Assembly: GCA_946902875.1 (NCBI GenBank)
Contig: OX336339.1
Coordinates: 614,397 to 678,396 of the forward strand
Source: Nematopogon swammerdamellus
Taxonomy: Eukaryota; Arthropoda; Insecta; Lepidoptera; Adelidae
Direction of reading: 5' to 3'
DNA length: 64,000 nt
The notes under the pieces are model-generated. The model was not told the origin of the DNA, made no database searches, and saw nothing but the letters and a program-made list of their open reading frames with translations. Numbering within the stretch: position 1 is the first letter of the stretch; the number at the start of each line of letters is the position of its first letter. Below are positions 30,865-41,366 of the stretch, piece after piece. The translations under genes and the position numbers were made by a program.

Positions 30865-31280
30865 TTTACTAAGCCTACACCTGTCTGTCTGTCTGTCTGT
30901 ATATCTGTATGTCTGTCAGTCTGTCTGTATGTCTGTCTTTGGAACCGTAACCGCTAGCAGGTTGACATTTTCAAAGAAAATGTGTTATTATGGCGGATAT
31001 AACAACAAATAATAAAAAAAATTAAAATGCGAAAGATTAAATAAAATTAGGAGTCATATTAGGAGGTGTATTTCCCGAATCTTTTAACCTGGGTGTCTGC
31101 AAAGGTTTCGCGAGGAGAGGTGATTTTGGCTCTGTCGACTGCACCATTGGTCTCTCGGCACAGCCACCCATGTTGGTTTATATAAAAAATATATATATAA
31201 GAAAAGTGTTTTTAAATTTTTTTTTGTGTGGTGTGGAAACCTCGGTACGCGAGTCCGACTCGCACTTGGCCTGTTTTTAT
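30865..31280 (-). repeat. Interspersed repeat D, split
   Basis: The CTGT microsatellite (30883-30945) and TGTGTTATTATGGCGGATAT mark one part. GTGTGGAAACCTCGGTACGC and GAGTCCGACTCGCACTTGGC (31222-31270) mark the other. A SINE-B-like tail (31081-31190) lies between them, so the copy appears interrupted. Confidence 0.55.
31081..31190 (+). mobile_element. SINE-B-like tail within repeat D
   Basis: GCGAGGAGAGGTGATTTTGGCT and CTCTCGGCACAGCCACCCAT followed by TATATAAAAAA. A divergent subfamily also seen at 59455-59550. Confidence 0.5.
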
Positions 31281-31558
31281 TAGTCCGTGAAGCGAACGGG
31301 TGATGCGACCACCAGGATCCGGGAAAGCACTTCCCGTAGTCCTCCTCAATACATATTAAACACCTCGGCTGAAGGGTCCGAAGGAGCACATAATTACCAG
31401 CTAGGAATTGGGAACTTTAGTGTATTGTCCATTGGTGAATGAATTTTAATGGATACATTATAGTGTGACCGTTTCGAAGGTTTGAGTTTGGAATCGGGGT
31501 GCTCGAGGTAATGGGATAGTTGGACTACCGTATTGTTTTAAATTATGTTTTTGTGTCT
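31281..31558. other. No gene recognised
   Basis: Unassigned sequence between repeat D and the RT fragment. Confidence 0.4.
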
Positions 31559-31559
31559 A

Positions 31560-32064
31560 ATAGAATAAAATATTAAGTGAAAACAGGCTCGGAGCAAAAT
31601 TCCGCCCAATACAACTCGGTTTTGCAACAAAAGGAGGTTGCGAAGCCGCTGTACATTCAGTTCGAACTTTCGTAAGAGAGGATAAGGACGCTGAAGTAAT
31701 TATCAAGGTAGACGTTAAAAATGCTTTTAACAGTCTGGAAAGAGACGAGATGCTAAATTCGATAAAAGAAAATATTTCAGAAATTTTTCCCTACCTCTGG
31801 CAGTGCTACGCGTCGGCTTCACATCTCTTCTATAACAAAAATGAACCAATTTCATCAAGCGTAGGTTGCCAACAAGGAGATCCTCCAGGGCCGGCAATCT
31901 TCAGTTTAGCAATCCATAAGGTCATTGAACAAATTGCTGCAGATTTAAATATTTGGTACCTAGATGATGGAACACTAGGTGGAAAATGTGATACAGTTTT
32001 GGCAGATCTGAAAAACTTAATCGACGGTAGTGAAAATATTTTATCACAAATGTTTATATTTTAA
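31560..32064 (+). pseudogene. Reverse transcriptase fragment (YLDD type)
   Basis: The frame opens after a TAG at about 31559 and runs about 168 codons to TAA at 32062-32064. It shows RLGAKFRPIQLGFATKGGCE, KVDVKNAFNSLERDEML (RT motif A, D catalytic), VGCQQGDPPGPAIFSLAI (motif B) and IWYLDDGTLGG (motif C, catalytic DD). Both ends are truncated: fingers/N-terminus and everything after the palm are missing. I recall this RT type being followed by the WDAT-type C-terminal domain seen at 5.2, 27.2 and 52.4 kb, so all may derive from one retroelement family; that link is inference. Motif B has a Pro where Leu is usual. Confidence 0.7.
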
Positions 32065-32344
32065 CTTTAATTGTTAGTATGTATCAAATCTTGCAACTGA
32101 ATTTTAAACCAGTTCCACACAACCGATTGAGCTGAAATTTTAACGGACGTGCTGGTAATAACTATTAATACAATCTAGTAGTATACTCAAAATTTTAATA
32201 AAGTTAAAAAAATATTATAAATAGGTACTTACCAATGAATTTTATTGGACAGCGATTGGTTGATAAACAAAGTATATTTTCTTTACAAATCACGTGAGCT
32301 TTTTGAAAACAAATATAAAATCTTCTTATTTTATTCCTTTTATA

Positions 32345-32494
32345 GCGCGGTTTTCTCAACCGTTCACTTCGAAAGAATGCGGCGCGCACCCTCCGCTCTC
32401 CGCCGCCACCGCAATTGCCCGGCAGTACGGTGGAGGCCGAGAGCGGAGGGTGCGCGCCGCATTCTTTCGAAGTGAACGGTTGAGAAAACCGCGC
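32345..32494. repeat. Perfect palindrome, 56-bp arms
   Basis: 32345-32400 and 32439-32494 are exact inverted copies around a 38-bp GC-rich loop. The outer part is GCGCGGTTTTCTCAACCGTT and the inner part CGCACCCTCCGCTCTC. No other copy is in the window. It could be a recent MITE or a long hairpin RNA source. Confidence 0.85.
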
Positions 32495-32625
32495 GTACGA
32501 GGCTTAAATAAAAGCTGGTTTTTAAAAAACTGTTTTTTATTTATAATTTTTTCCAATATAGGATTTTTGCTTTGCCTATTAATTGTTATACACTAGTTCA
32601 ACTGACTTATTATGTACATCTATTA

Positions 32626-32694
32626 TACAGGGTGTTCGGCACATCGACCGACATTTTTTTTTTGTATTGTCATTTGCAACGTTTTGACCCATGA
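32626..32694 (+). mobile_element. Truncated end of the 8.2-kb foldback family
   Basis: TACAGGGTGTTCGGCACATC and CATTTGCAACGTTTTGACC match the left arm from 8205. The match stops exactly at an A|T position where a Helitron-like end begins. Confidence 0.7.
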
Positions 32695-32809
32695 TCTCAT
32701 ACAAACCGAATTGTTCCGCGCGCCGAAATAAAGGTACGGTAGCGGGCTTACTTACTTTCTTCGTTTTAAATACGAATTACACGCGAGCGAAGCCGCGGGC
32801 AAAAGCTAG
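32695..32809 (+). mobile_element. 115-bp Helitron-like element, TC...CTAG
   Basis: Starts TCTCATACAAACCGAATTG after A and ends GCGGGCAAAAGCTAG before T, i.e. A|TC...CTAG|T. A GC-rich inverted motif (CGCGAG/GCCGCGGG) precedes the terminus. Confidence 0.55.
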
Positions 32810-32879
32810 TATAAAATAAAAATGGTTACCAATCTCAACAGAAATCTCAATCACAAAACCCATTACAGCACACTCTCCA

Positions 32880-33015
32880 CGAGACGAGCGACGTGCCTAC
32901 GTAAGGTTGTATCGATTGCGGAGGCTGTGGCCGGGCGCCGCTGCGTCGCGCCAGCCCGGCGCCGGCGTCGCCGCGGCGTAGCGGCGTCGGCGTCGCGACG
33001 ACTCGCCAGCTGACT
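32880..33015. other. CpG-rich patch
   Basis: GCCCGGCGCCGGCGTCGCCG and GCGGCGTCGGCGTCGCGACG occur within about 100 bp. Both strands are open over short frames, which is expected from composition alone. Confidence 0.3.
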
Positions 33016-33232
33016 GCCTGCTGAATCACTTTAACCTACTTCGCTATTTGGGCCAGAAGATCGATTCCAAGTAGCACACAACTATGCGACAAACTGCGCA
33101 ATGAAGAATACGTGAATGTAAACGAACATTCGGCAACATTCATGCGTATAGCATTTGAACTCATTCTTTGGATTTCTAAAAGACATTTTTATGATTTGAT
33201 GAGTTTTTGTTGTGTTCGAGCTAGTTTGAATG

Positions 33233-33730
33233 ATTGATTGATTTATTACCATAATAAATAAATCAAAGTTTCTACGGGGGCGCCCGACCGTGTAACGTAC
33301 GTCAATATATGAATATCCTAACTTGGGTACCATATTATCGATTTACATACGGTTTTCACTGCTAAATTATTTCACTTTTCAAGATGGTTTTAGATCATAA
33401 ATCTAAACGCTACGTCATCGGTGGCCTGAGCTGTGAGCAAAAAGGAAAAACCTTAGATAAGCGAAGCGAGGCCTCGAGCAAATATAAAACAAGATTCGCG
33501 TGTTTAGGGTTTTACCTTTTTACTCGTAGTTATCAATTTGCCGATGACGTAGCGTTACGATTTGTAGCCTAAAACCATCTTGAGAAGTGACAGAATGTAA
33601 CAGTGAAAACAATACGAAAATTGATAAAGTGATTCTCGAGTTATAATGATATTCATATGTTGACTTAGGTTACACGGTCGGTCGTCCGTAGAAACTTCGT
33701 TTTATTTATTAGGATAATAAAATAAATCTT
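33233..33730. mobile_element. Foldback element, about 500 bp
   Basis: Left-arm motifs TTTATTACCATAATAAATAA, CCGACCGTGTAAC, TTTTCAAGATGGTTTTAGAT and CTACGTCATCGG recur inverted on the right (CCGATGACGTAG, CTAAAACCATCTTGAGAAGT, GTTACACGGTCGG, TTTTATTTATTAGGATAATAA). The arms are imperfect. No transposase. Confidence 0.65.
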
Positions 33731-34099
33731 AAATAATCAACTGATAGGTCCTAGTAAGCTTATAGCGTCCCGCTTTGAATTTCGAGGCTGATGCGGCGTA
33801 TGAAGATAGCTTTGGCACGTACGTCACCTGACTTATCCACTAGCAATTTTCCGATGGTTTCACAGTCCGTGATATCATCTCTCAATTTCAAAATATTCAA
33901 AATATGACTTAGACCGTTGTACTTTTATATTTATGAAAACCATTTACAATGTCCTTACACATCGACTTTTGGCTCGACCAGTGGATGCCGCTTTTAACCT
34001 AATTAATTCGTAATAATATTAAGCGCGCACATACACACACATAGATCCCCCGCTCGTGTATCAATAAATTATATTTATATCATAACGCTGACGTTACAC
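33731..34099. other. No gene recognised
   Basis: Unassigned sequence without a clear repeat or long codon-biased frame. Confidence 0.45.
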
Positions 34100-34218
34100 T
34101 CTCATATAAACCGAATTGTTCTGGGCTCCGAAATAAAGGTAACTAACTTTCTTACTTACTTTCTTCTTTTTGACTACGAATTTCACGCGAGCTAAGCCGT
34201 GGGGCGGGCAAAAGCTAG
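34100..34218 (+). mobile_element. 119-bp Helitron-like element
   Basis: Begins TCTCATATAAACCGAATTG and ends GCGGGCAAAAGCTAG before T. It starts at the same internal site as the copy at 32695. Confidence 0.55.
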
Positions 34219-34677
34219 TATCCACGTAAGTTTAATAACTTTACCAATTAAAAAGTATCTACGCCTAACTTGGAATCGACAAGCAAGCGCGCGGGTTACT
34301 ATTGTACGTGATTGACCAGCACGACTTTTTAAAACAATGACCAATAATATTAGAACAACTTGGCCTGTTTTATAAACATAACCAACAATAATGTCAATCG
34401 CGAACAGTCTTAAACCATTGCATCACAGACGAACAACGGTTCCCAAAGCCGATTTTATATGTGGCCGATGCCCTGAAAAATTGGCTTCCCTCATCCCTCC
34501 CGCCCCGGTACGTAAACATGCCGCAGACACCTAACTTTTTAGAAGTAACTAGTATCTCACCTGTGCCCACAATTCTTTTAAATCATTCCTAGTGTGGTAC
34601 GACGAAAATACATATGAAATAGTCTTCCGGTAAGTGTGTTCCCTAGTTCTTATAACCTGTTTTATAAAGAAAGTGCG
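34219..34677. other. No gene recognised
   Basis: Unassigned; no repeat match seen. Confidence 0.4.
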
Positions 34678-34890
34678 AAATGTGGCGCCGAGCCACCCAT
34701 AAGGTGTCTAACGACGCCCATGGACATTGCGTCGTACGCGGGGGTTGCGAATGCCATGCCGGCCTGACCGGTGCCTATATTCACGCCTCTTTTGAAGGAC
34801 TAAAGGACCTATGTACTGTACAGCGAAATATGTGGACAGGGAGAGCGTTCCAAAGTTTACCAGTTCTGTGGAGGAATGATCCAGCCCCGG
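34678..34890 (-). pseudogene. LINE C-terminal fragment (family K)
   Basis: Begins (plus strand) TGTGGCGCCGAGCCACCC and runs through CATAAGGTGTCTAACGACGC to CAGTTCTGTGGAGGAATGAT. It is the same segment as 37615-37800. Only the last tens of residues of ORF2 are represented, with small deletions. Confidence 0.6.
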
Positions 34891-35154
34891 TTTCCTATAA
34901 CGTACACGATCTAATTCAGCACATTTCCTGTAACAAAGTTGCTAAAAAATTGCACCGAACGTCGCCGAAGCGTCTCGTCGGCACAACGCCTCCTGAATTC
35001 CAGATTTGTTCGATGATGAAATATTTTTCGCGTTGGTCGGATCCGAGCACGCTCCGAGTTACGAAAAGTTACCTATATGTTTAAAGTTGGCCACGTCAGG
35101 GCTTCCCAACCCCGCGCGGGCGGGTGTCGCGACAACACTTTCATATTTTTGAGG
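34891..35154. other. No gene recognised
   Basis: An open stretch on the plus strand continues the frame of the LINE fragment but shows no known motif. Confidence 0.35.
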
Positions 35155-35400
35155 CTTCCGTATCCGGTACGGGACCCTATTACTAAGCTTACGCCGTCTG
35201 TCCGTCCGTCCGTCTGTCCGAGGGCTGCATCTCTTGAACCATAATAGATAAACCGTTCAAATTTTCACAGAATATGTGATATTATGGCCGATATGAAGAC
35301 AAATAATAAAAATAAGAAAAAGTAAAAATTTCACGGGGTCCCCATACAAGAAACTAAAAAGTGTATGCACGCCATCGTAATATAATATAATATACCATAG
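35155..35400 (-). repeat. Interspersed repeat D
   Basis: GGCTTCCGTATCCGGTACGG, a GTCC/GTCT tract (35198-35220), TTTCACAGAATATGTGATAT and AAACTAAAAAGTGTATGCAC. Confidence 0.65.
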
Positions 35401-35779
35401 GTAATTTCACTCACTTTCTCCAGAATTTTCTAAATCGCAATGTTTTTCTTTTTGTTTTGTGTAAACAATGTTTTTTCATGTAAACAAAACCAGTTGATGG
35501 GGGTTTACTTGTTCCAAATAACGTCTAGTATAATTCCTCTCAAGGAATAGATCGAATTTCCAGTCACCCTGTATAGAAGCACTATCCAGCTTGTTAATGC
35601 GACGTTAGTAGACTCCCAGGTTGAAAGTTCCACGCCCTAGTGGTGCACCAAAGGGACTATTTTCAGAAACTATGGGTCGTCACAAGCCTAATGTCAACAA
35701 GAAAAGGGTGTTCAGTTTCTCTGCTACGTGTTCTGCGCAGATAGGTTGAATGGCAAGGAACAAGGAATGGAAGTTTTTT
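35401..35779. other. No gene recognised
   Basis: AT-rich with long T runs; no domain or repeat matched. Confidence 0.4.
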
Positions 35780-36104
35780 TTTTATTGTTTGGCAACTGCC
35801 GCGGTTGGCTACATCACCTACAACATCCATGATGTCAGCCCATAACACCGGGCTAACTAGGTGCCATGGCAGTGCTTCCCTTAATTTCGTGTCGGAAAAC
35901 ACGAATTATTTACATAGCCGTTTCGACCGACGTTTCGCTCAGTGCGGTGGTATCAACCCGGGCGGGATAAACCCTATCACCTAGTAAGTTAAGAAGGGAA
36001 GAGTGGAGTCGGAACCACGGTCAGCCTCCAACGGTCGAGCGGTCACCCATCCATACACTGACCGCGTTCAGCGTTGCACCGCACCACTGAGCTACCGAGG
36101 CTGA
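35780..36104 (-). mobile_element. SINE-A, near full length
   Basis: From a degenerate TTGGCAACTGCCGCGGTTGG tail region to the head ACCACTGAGCTACCGAGGCT. The 5S-like segment is partly deleted. Confidence 0.75.
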
Positions 36105-36379
36105 CGAAGTTCTTCAAATGCAAGTCTTTACACTCTTAATTACTCGTATATCAAACACGTTCCTAGAAATTTACATAACTCAGAGGAGACACAGAGATAT
36201 TTAAACATATTGAAGGACAGTTAGTCAAATAAAAGACGGAGGAACCCTGGCCTATATTTTAAAACGCAAAGAACAAGAAGAATCAGACCTGCTATTTATA
36301 GTCAAAATAAACTAAGCTGGCCCATTTTTCTTATTCGTCAAAAGTTTGCGGTGCGAACAGGTTAGAGCAGGGCCAGTCA

Positions 36380-36520
36380 TTAAAAAACCGGTCAAGTGCG
36401 AGTCGGACCGCGCACCGAGGGTTCCGTACCACTGCACAATAATTTGTTTGTATTATGTGTTTACCAAAAAATTGTGTTTTCTTTCATTCGGTTCGGGATC
36501 ACATTTGGCCGGTTTCTATT
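36380..36520 (+). repeat. Interspersed repeat D, short
   Basis: AAAAAACCGGTCAAGTGCGA and CGCACCGAGGGTTCCGTACC, followed by mostly non-matching AT-rich DNA and an inverted end piece. Confidence 0.5.
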
Positions 36521-36526
36521 AGAGAT

Positions 36527-36915
36527 TTTTTTTTTATGGAAACTGACACGGTTGGCTACATCACCTACAACGTCCGTGATGTCAGCCCATAACACCGGGT
36601 GAACTAGGTGCCATGTCAGTGCTTCCCCCTTTGATCGTGCCGGCTACACTGAACTGGTCGGAAAACACAAACTATTTACATAGCCGTTTAGACCGACGAC
36701 GTTTCATTCAGTGCGGTGGTATCAACCCGGGCGGGTTAAACCCTACCATCAAGTAAGATTAGGAGGGAAGGGACCTACAGTTTTACTAGGAATCCGACCC
36801 TCGGTCAGCCTCCAACGGTCAGCTGTCACCCATCCAAGAACTGACCGAACCCAGCGTTGCTTAACATTCAATAGAGACAGTTGACTGTCTGCACCACTGA
36901 GCTATCGAGGCTGAC
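36527..36915 (-). mobile_element. SINE-A, full length
   Basis: A TTTTTTTTATGGAAACTGAC tail at 36528 through the body to ACCACTGAGCTATCGAGGCT at 36912. Of the copies here this is the longest and least damaged in the body. Confidence 0.8.
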
Positions 36916-36989
36916 AAGCTGAGAGTTTTCACTATAATCACGACAAGTTTGACAGTTTCATCGTTTTTACGATATAGCAAGAGAAAAAA

Positions 36990-37205
36990 AAAACACACAT
37001 TTCTTGTATAGGGACCCTCCATTTTTTATTGTTATTATTTTTTTATATATTTCTTAGGATATCTGCCATAATAACACAAACATTTTTGTAATAATTTCAA
37101 CCAGCTACCTTTTAAGGTTCAAAAGATACAGGCCTTTTAAGGTAGAAGGAACGGATAGCCAGGCGTAGGATTAGTAACAGGGTCCCGTGCGAAATCCTAA
37201 AAGCC
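36990..37205 (+). repeat. Interspersed repeat D
   Basis: TTTCTTGTATAGGGACCCTC, ATCTGCCATAATAACACA and GGATTAGTAACAGGGTCCCG to AAATCCTAAAA. Confidence 0.6.
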
Positions 37206-37394
37206 ATCCTATCAACCAATATCCAACCATAATATCAAAATATTAACCTTTTCACCGGTTCGACAAACTCGTGGCTCTTGTATAGTTTTGAATCCATGTC
37301 TAAAAGCTGGCTTATCTTAAAAAGGAAAAGAAAAAACTTTTATAACAAGGAAAGTTGATCTAAAGAGCAGTAGAAAATGCCGAAGTCTGCACGC

Positions 37395-37600
37395 ATTTTT
37401 AACCCCGGACGCAAACGGACGTGTTATAAGTTTAACGTGTGTGTGTATGTGTGTATGTGTGTAAGGGTGAGTCTGCTGTGGCATTGTAGCTCCCAAACGG
37501 ATGGACCGATTTCGATGCAGTTTATTTATTAAAAAACTGGTTTAATCGGGATGGTTCTTATCTATGTTTGTAATCAAATATTCAAGTTTTTTATTATTTT
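37395..37600 (+). repeat. Interspersed repeat C
   Basis: AACCCCGGACGCAAACGGAC, a GTGTGTATGT run, GTAGCTCCCAAACGGATGGA and ATCGGGATGGTTCTTATCTA. It corresponds to 11460-11640 (inverted) and 61388-61560. Confidence 0.6.
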
Positions 37601-37614
37601 TATTGACAACGCGA

Positions 37615-38237
37615 CATATGGCGCCGAGCCATAAGGTGTCTAACGACGCCCATGGACATTCGGTCGTATGCGGGGGTTGCGAATGTCATGCCGGCCTGAC
37701 AGGTGCCCATTCACGCCCCTCTTGAAGGACCCGAGACTGTACTTGGGGGGAAATATATGGGCAGGGAGAGCGTTCCAGAGTTTACCGGTTCTGTAGAGGA
37801 AAGATCTGCAGAATCGATTGGTACGCATCCGCGGTAAGTCCAGCGTGTAGGGATGCAATCCCTGCCCAGTGCGCGTGGTGCGCGAAGGTGGAAAGGGGAC
37901 GGCGGGATCGCATTAAACAGCTCCTCCGAGCACTCCCCATGGAATAAGCGATAGAACACACTTAGGGAGGCGACATCCCTACGGTGTTGCAGTGATTCTA
38001 GATCGCAGGCCACTTCGGGGTCACCCACTAGCCGCACGGCTCGACGCTGGATTGAGTCCAGAGGCGCAAGCTGGTATTTGGCAGAGCCATCCCACAGGTG
38101 CGAGCAGTACTCCAAGCAGGACCTGATCTGCGATTTATACAGAAGCAGCTTTTGGTCCGGCGTGAAGTACCGTCGCACCTTATTGAGTACGCCCAGCTTT
38201 TTAGAAGCCAGCTTGGCCTTCCCCTCTGCCTCGGCCT
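37615..38237 (-). pseudogene. LINE ORF2 C-terminal fragment (family K), frameshifted
   Basis: The minus strand gives KLGVLNKVRRYFTPDQKLLL, SCLEYCSHLWDGSAKYQLAP, LDSIQRRAVRLVGDPEV, VASLSVFYRLFHGECSEELF and, after a frameshift at about 37870, RTNRFCRSFLYRTGKLWNAL and FPPKYSLGSFKRGVNGHLSG, then a stop. This is the thumb and tail following the RT palm in a common insect LINE ORF2. The RT catalytic core is absent, so the copy is 5'-truncated. The 3' end carries GTGGCTCGGCGCCAC-like sequence common to all family K copies. It is dead. Confidence 0.75.
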
Positions 38238-38289
38238 AAGTAATTAAGAAATAAAAAAAATTATAATCTTAAAAAGTGCACCGACTTTT

Positions 38290-38610
38290 GTTGTTTTTTT
38301 ATGGGAAGCTCGACATATGGCGCGCACCAGACTAACGCAGAGGTGTAGTCCGACGGCGCCCACGGGCATTCGATTCGAATATTTACGGGGGCTGCGAATA
38401 CCATGTCGGCCGGCTAGGTGCACCTTCACATTATGTTTGAATGATCCCAGACTGTACTTTAGAGGAAAGAATGCAGGTGGGAGTGCATTCCACATGTTGG
38501 CGACCCTGTAAATAAAGGATTTACAGGATCGATTTGTCCTAAGTGGGGAAATATCGACAGTGTGTGGATGCATTCCCTTGTATGCAGTTTTAAAAAACAA
38601 GCTTGAAATA
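38290..38610 (-). pseudogene. LINE C-terminal fragment, diverged family K relative
   Basis: Minus strand: HTVDISPLRTNRSCKSFIYR, VANMWNALPPAFFPLKYSLG and SFKHNVKVHLAGRHGIRSPR to a stop. It lies next to the 37615 copy in the same orientation but is clearly a different subfamily. Its A-rich tail is at about 38293-38310. Confidence 0.65.
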
Positions 38611-38629
38611 GAAGTTAAATTACAAAGTT

Positions 38630-38735
38630 AAATAAAAACCCCGACCCTTAAAAAGTCAACAATAATTTCCGTTTACATAAAGAAGTTGAGTTTTTATATT
38701 TTATTTACTTCGTTGGGGCTTTTTTAAAGTAAAAG
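38630..38735 (+). repeat. Interspersed repeat C-associated AT-rich block
   Basis: AAAAACCCCGACCCTTAAAA and GAGTTTTTATATTTTATTTAC match 11215-11300. Confidence 0.45.
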
Positions 38736-39060
38736 TTGTCTATAAGTATGCTAGAACAGGTAGGTAAGTGCCTATATGAATGTTTAAAGTTTCGCTTGAA
38801 GATTTCTATGTCTCAAAAGTAGCTCGCTTCACCTGTGCGAGTTTCCCGGCGCGCCGTTCCGAGCAGGAACAATGGATGTCTGAAGAAGTATTTTATTTTT
38901 AGGATACTCGGACGCTCGCTTGCAGGTAGCTAGAGGTGGATCGCGGGGAGCAGGCTCTGGATATTGTTGTTGGAGGAAATTGGCTTAATTTCAATAATTT
39001 AAAATGTTATGTAAGAGAAAATAATACGAGTATATTCGTGTTCTAAGTGTTGCCAAAGAT
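38736..39060. other. No gene recognised
   Basis: Unassigned; no repeat match seen. Confidence 0.4.
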
Positions 39061-39061
39061 A

Positions 39062-39385
39062 TAATAAAAAACCGGCCAAGTGCAAGTCGAACTCGCGCAC
39101 CGAGGTTTCCGCACCACAAAAAACACATTGAAAAAAACACGTTTCTCGTATGGTAAAAAATTAAGGGGCGCTCCCTTAATTTTTTACTTTTTCTATTTTT
39201 TATTATTTATTGTAATACCATAATAACACATATTCTGTGAAAATTTCAACGGACTACCTATTACGGTTACAAAGATACAGCCCTCGGACAGACAGACGGA
39301 CGGATGGACGGGCGGACGGACAGACAGACAGGCGGCATAGGCTTAGTAATAGGGTCCCGTACCGGATACGGAACCCTAAAAATGC
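39062..39385 (+). repeat. Interspersed repeat D, full length
   Basis: Runs AAAAAACCGGCCAAGTGCAA, CGCACCGAGGTTTCCGCACC, CATATTCTGTGAAAATTTCA, ACCTATTACGGTTACAAAGA, a GACGGACGG/GACAGACAG tract and GGATACGGAACCCTAAAAA. It serves as the reference copy for this family here. Non-coding. Confidence 0.75.
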
Positions 39386-39889
39386 AGTGAATGCCGATCA
39401 AATATTCGTAGTGTTAGGTTTCATTAAATTGTTCAAATAAATCGAATCGGGTGACGTTGGATTTATTTATTTTACTGGCAACACAAAAATGAGCTATGTA
39501 TGACTCGTGGGTATAAATGGACGGGGACGGACGGCCATGTTTGGTTGGAGCACGCACCGAGTACGGACGTCTTGTGTTTTCTGTGTGTGAATGAAGAAAA
39601 TAAAGTAACTGTTTTATCTCGTTCCTGCATTTGTACTGACCTACGCAGACTGGTCTTGGCCTCCCTTACAATAGCAAGATAAAATGTATGCGATGTCAGG
39701 TAGATGCCGTTTCTAGGAACTTCTCTCCATGAAAAGAGGCTAATCCTAGTTACCGTTAATTAACATAACCTGCCGCCTGCGTTACCTTACCGGTAAGTAT
39801 CCAGTTACCTCGTATCGCTCGCTAAGTCTTCCCGTGTAATCGTGTACTTAATTAAGCGGCGGACATCTTTGTTGGTTAGAGCGGGTGTG
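39386..39889. other. No gene recognised
   Basis: Several short open frames but no domain; unassigned. Confidence 0.4.
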
Positions 39890-40199
39890 TGCATGGAGGT
39901 TCATGTGAGTGGGAGTTGTGTGTGTGAGGGTTCACGTGAGAGGGGGACTGTGTGGGTGGATGTTTATGTGAGGGGAGTTGTGTGTGTAAAGGTTCATTAG
40001 AGGGGGACTGTGTTGGTGGAGGTTCATGTGAGTGGGGGTTGTGTGTGTTAGGGTTAATGTGAGTGGGGGTTTTGTGTGTGAGGGGAACTGTGTTGGTAGA
40101 GTTTTATGTGAGGGGCTGTATGTGTAAGGGTTCATTAGAGGGGGAATGTGTTGGTGGAGGTTCATGTGAGTGGGGGTTGTGTGTGTTAGGGTTCATGAG
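39890..40199 (+). repeat. GT-rich minisatellite, left part
   Basis: Units of roughly 30-36 bp built on GGTTCATGTGAGTGGG and GTTGTGTGTGTGAGG. It continues at 41367-41730 after the Jockey insertion. Confidence 0.85.
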
Positions 40200-41366
40200 C
40201 ACACACCAAACACTGGATGTACGCTGATGACAAGAAGATTGCCCTCAAGATCAATAATACTTCGGACTGTGAAATGCTACAGAGCGACCTGAACGCATTA
40301 TCTCGATATTACACACAAAACAGAATATCAGTAAACGCCTCCAAATGTCAAATTATCAGTTTTACTAGACGCAAAAATATGATATTATTTACATACTCAA
40401 TACAAAACTCAAATATTACTAGAACTAATACCATCCGCGATTTAGGAATATACTTAGATAGTAAACTGACTTTTTCTGGTCATGTGGAAAGCATCACTAA
40501 CAAAGCCTTCAAAAATCTTGGTTTTGTTCTTAGAACATGTAAGCCGTTGGGAAGTGCAGCGTGCCTAAAAACTGTTTACTGCGCATACGTTCGCAGCACG
40601 CTTGAATATGCCAGCAGTATTTGGTGTCCAAGGTACGATGTACACAACAAAAGAATTGAACGCATACAAACTTTATTTATAAAACACATCAATTACATCA
40701 GTAAAACTTCATTTACGGATTATGTCACTAGTTGCAGACACTTCAACCTGTTGACGTTGGAAGAGAGGAGACTCCTGACTGATGCAACATTCCTGTTTGA
40801 TGTGATGCGCGGGCGCCTGGACAGCGCGGAGCTGCTGGCGGAGGTGGGGCTAAACGTGCCGCGCCGCCGCACGCGCCACACTACTCTTTTTCACGAGCCC
40901 GCGCACCGCACTAATTACACACAAAACTCTGTCTTTTGCAGAGTCGTTCATAATTTCAACTGCTTATTCAATGAGACAGACATATTTAACGTGTCCAGAT
41001 CGATGTTTAAAAAAGAAATTACTGCAGCAATAAAAAGCAATAAAAGCAGTAAGAGGAGCACACTACGCCAAATGAAATAGTCAACAGCACACACACAATC
41101 TCACACCTTACACACACACCCTTACATATACATAACAAACCACATAATTCCCCTACCCCTTCCCCATTTCCCCCACCCCGCCCTCACCACTTTTATACGA
41201 CTAAATACCTAATATTCTGTAAATTTTTTCTACGTTATTATAATCTTAGATGTTTTAGTGGAAATATGTTTATAGGCGTAATACTTGACTTTTGTTTTTT
41301 GTATTGTTGTTTCGGCTAGGCTGTCTATTTCCCGAATAAAGTAAATAAGTAAATAAATAAAATAAA
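40200..41366 (+). pseudogene. Jockey-type LINE, 5'-truncated, with C-terminal RT
   Basis: The frame starts within the RT catalytic motif (HWMYADDKKI) and continues 287 residues from the Met at 40217 to TAG at 41078-41080. It includes NASKCQIISFTRR, IRDLGIYLDSKLTFSGHV, RSTLEYASSIWCPRYDVH and RRRTRHTTLFHEPAHRTN, typical of Jockey-clade ORF2 thumb and tail. A 3' UTR follows, ending in an AAAT-rich tail (41339-41366). The flanking ATGAG (40195-40199 and 41367-41371) is a probable TSD. No frame lesion remains in the retained part, so the insertion is young, but the truncation makes it inactive. Confidence 0.8.

Noticed and set aside
32880..33030. Overlapping frames on both strands in a GC-rich patch
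   Set aside because: High GC lowers stop frequency on both strands; no motif or codon bias supports a gene.
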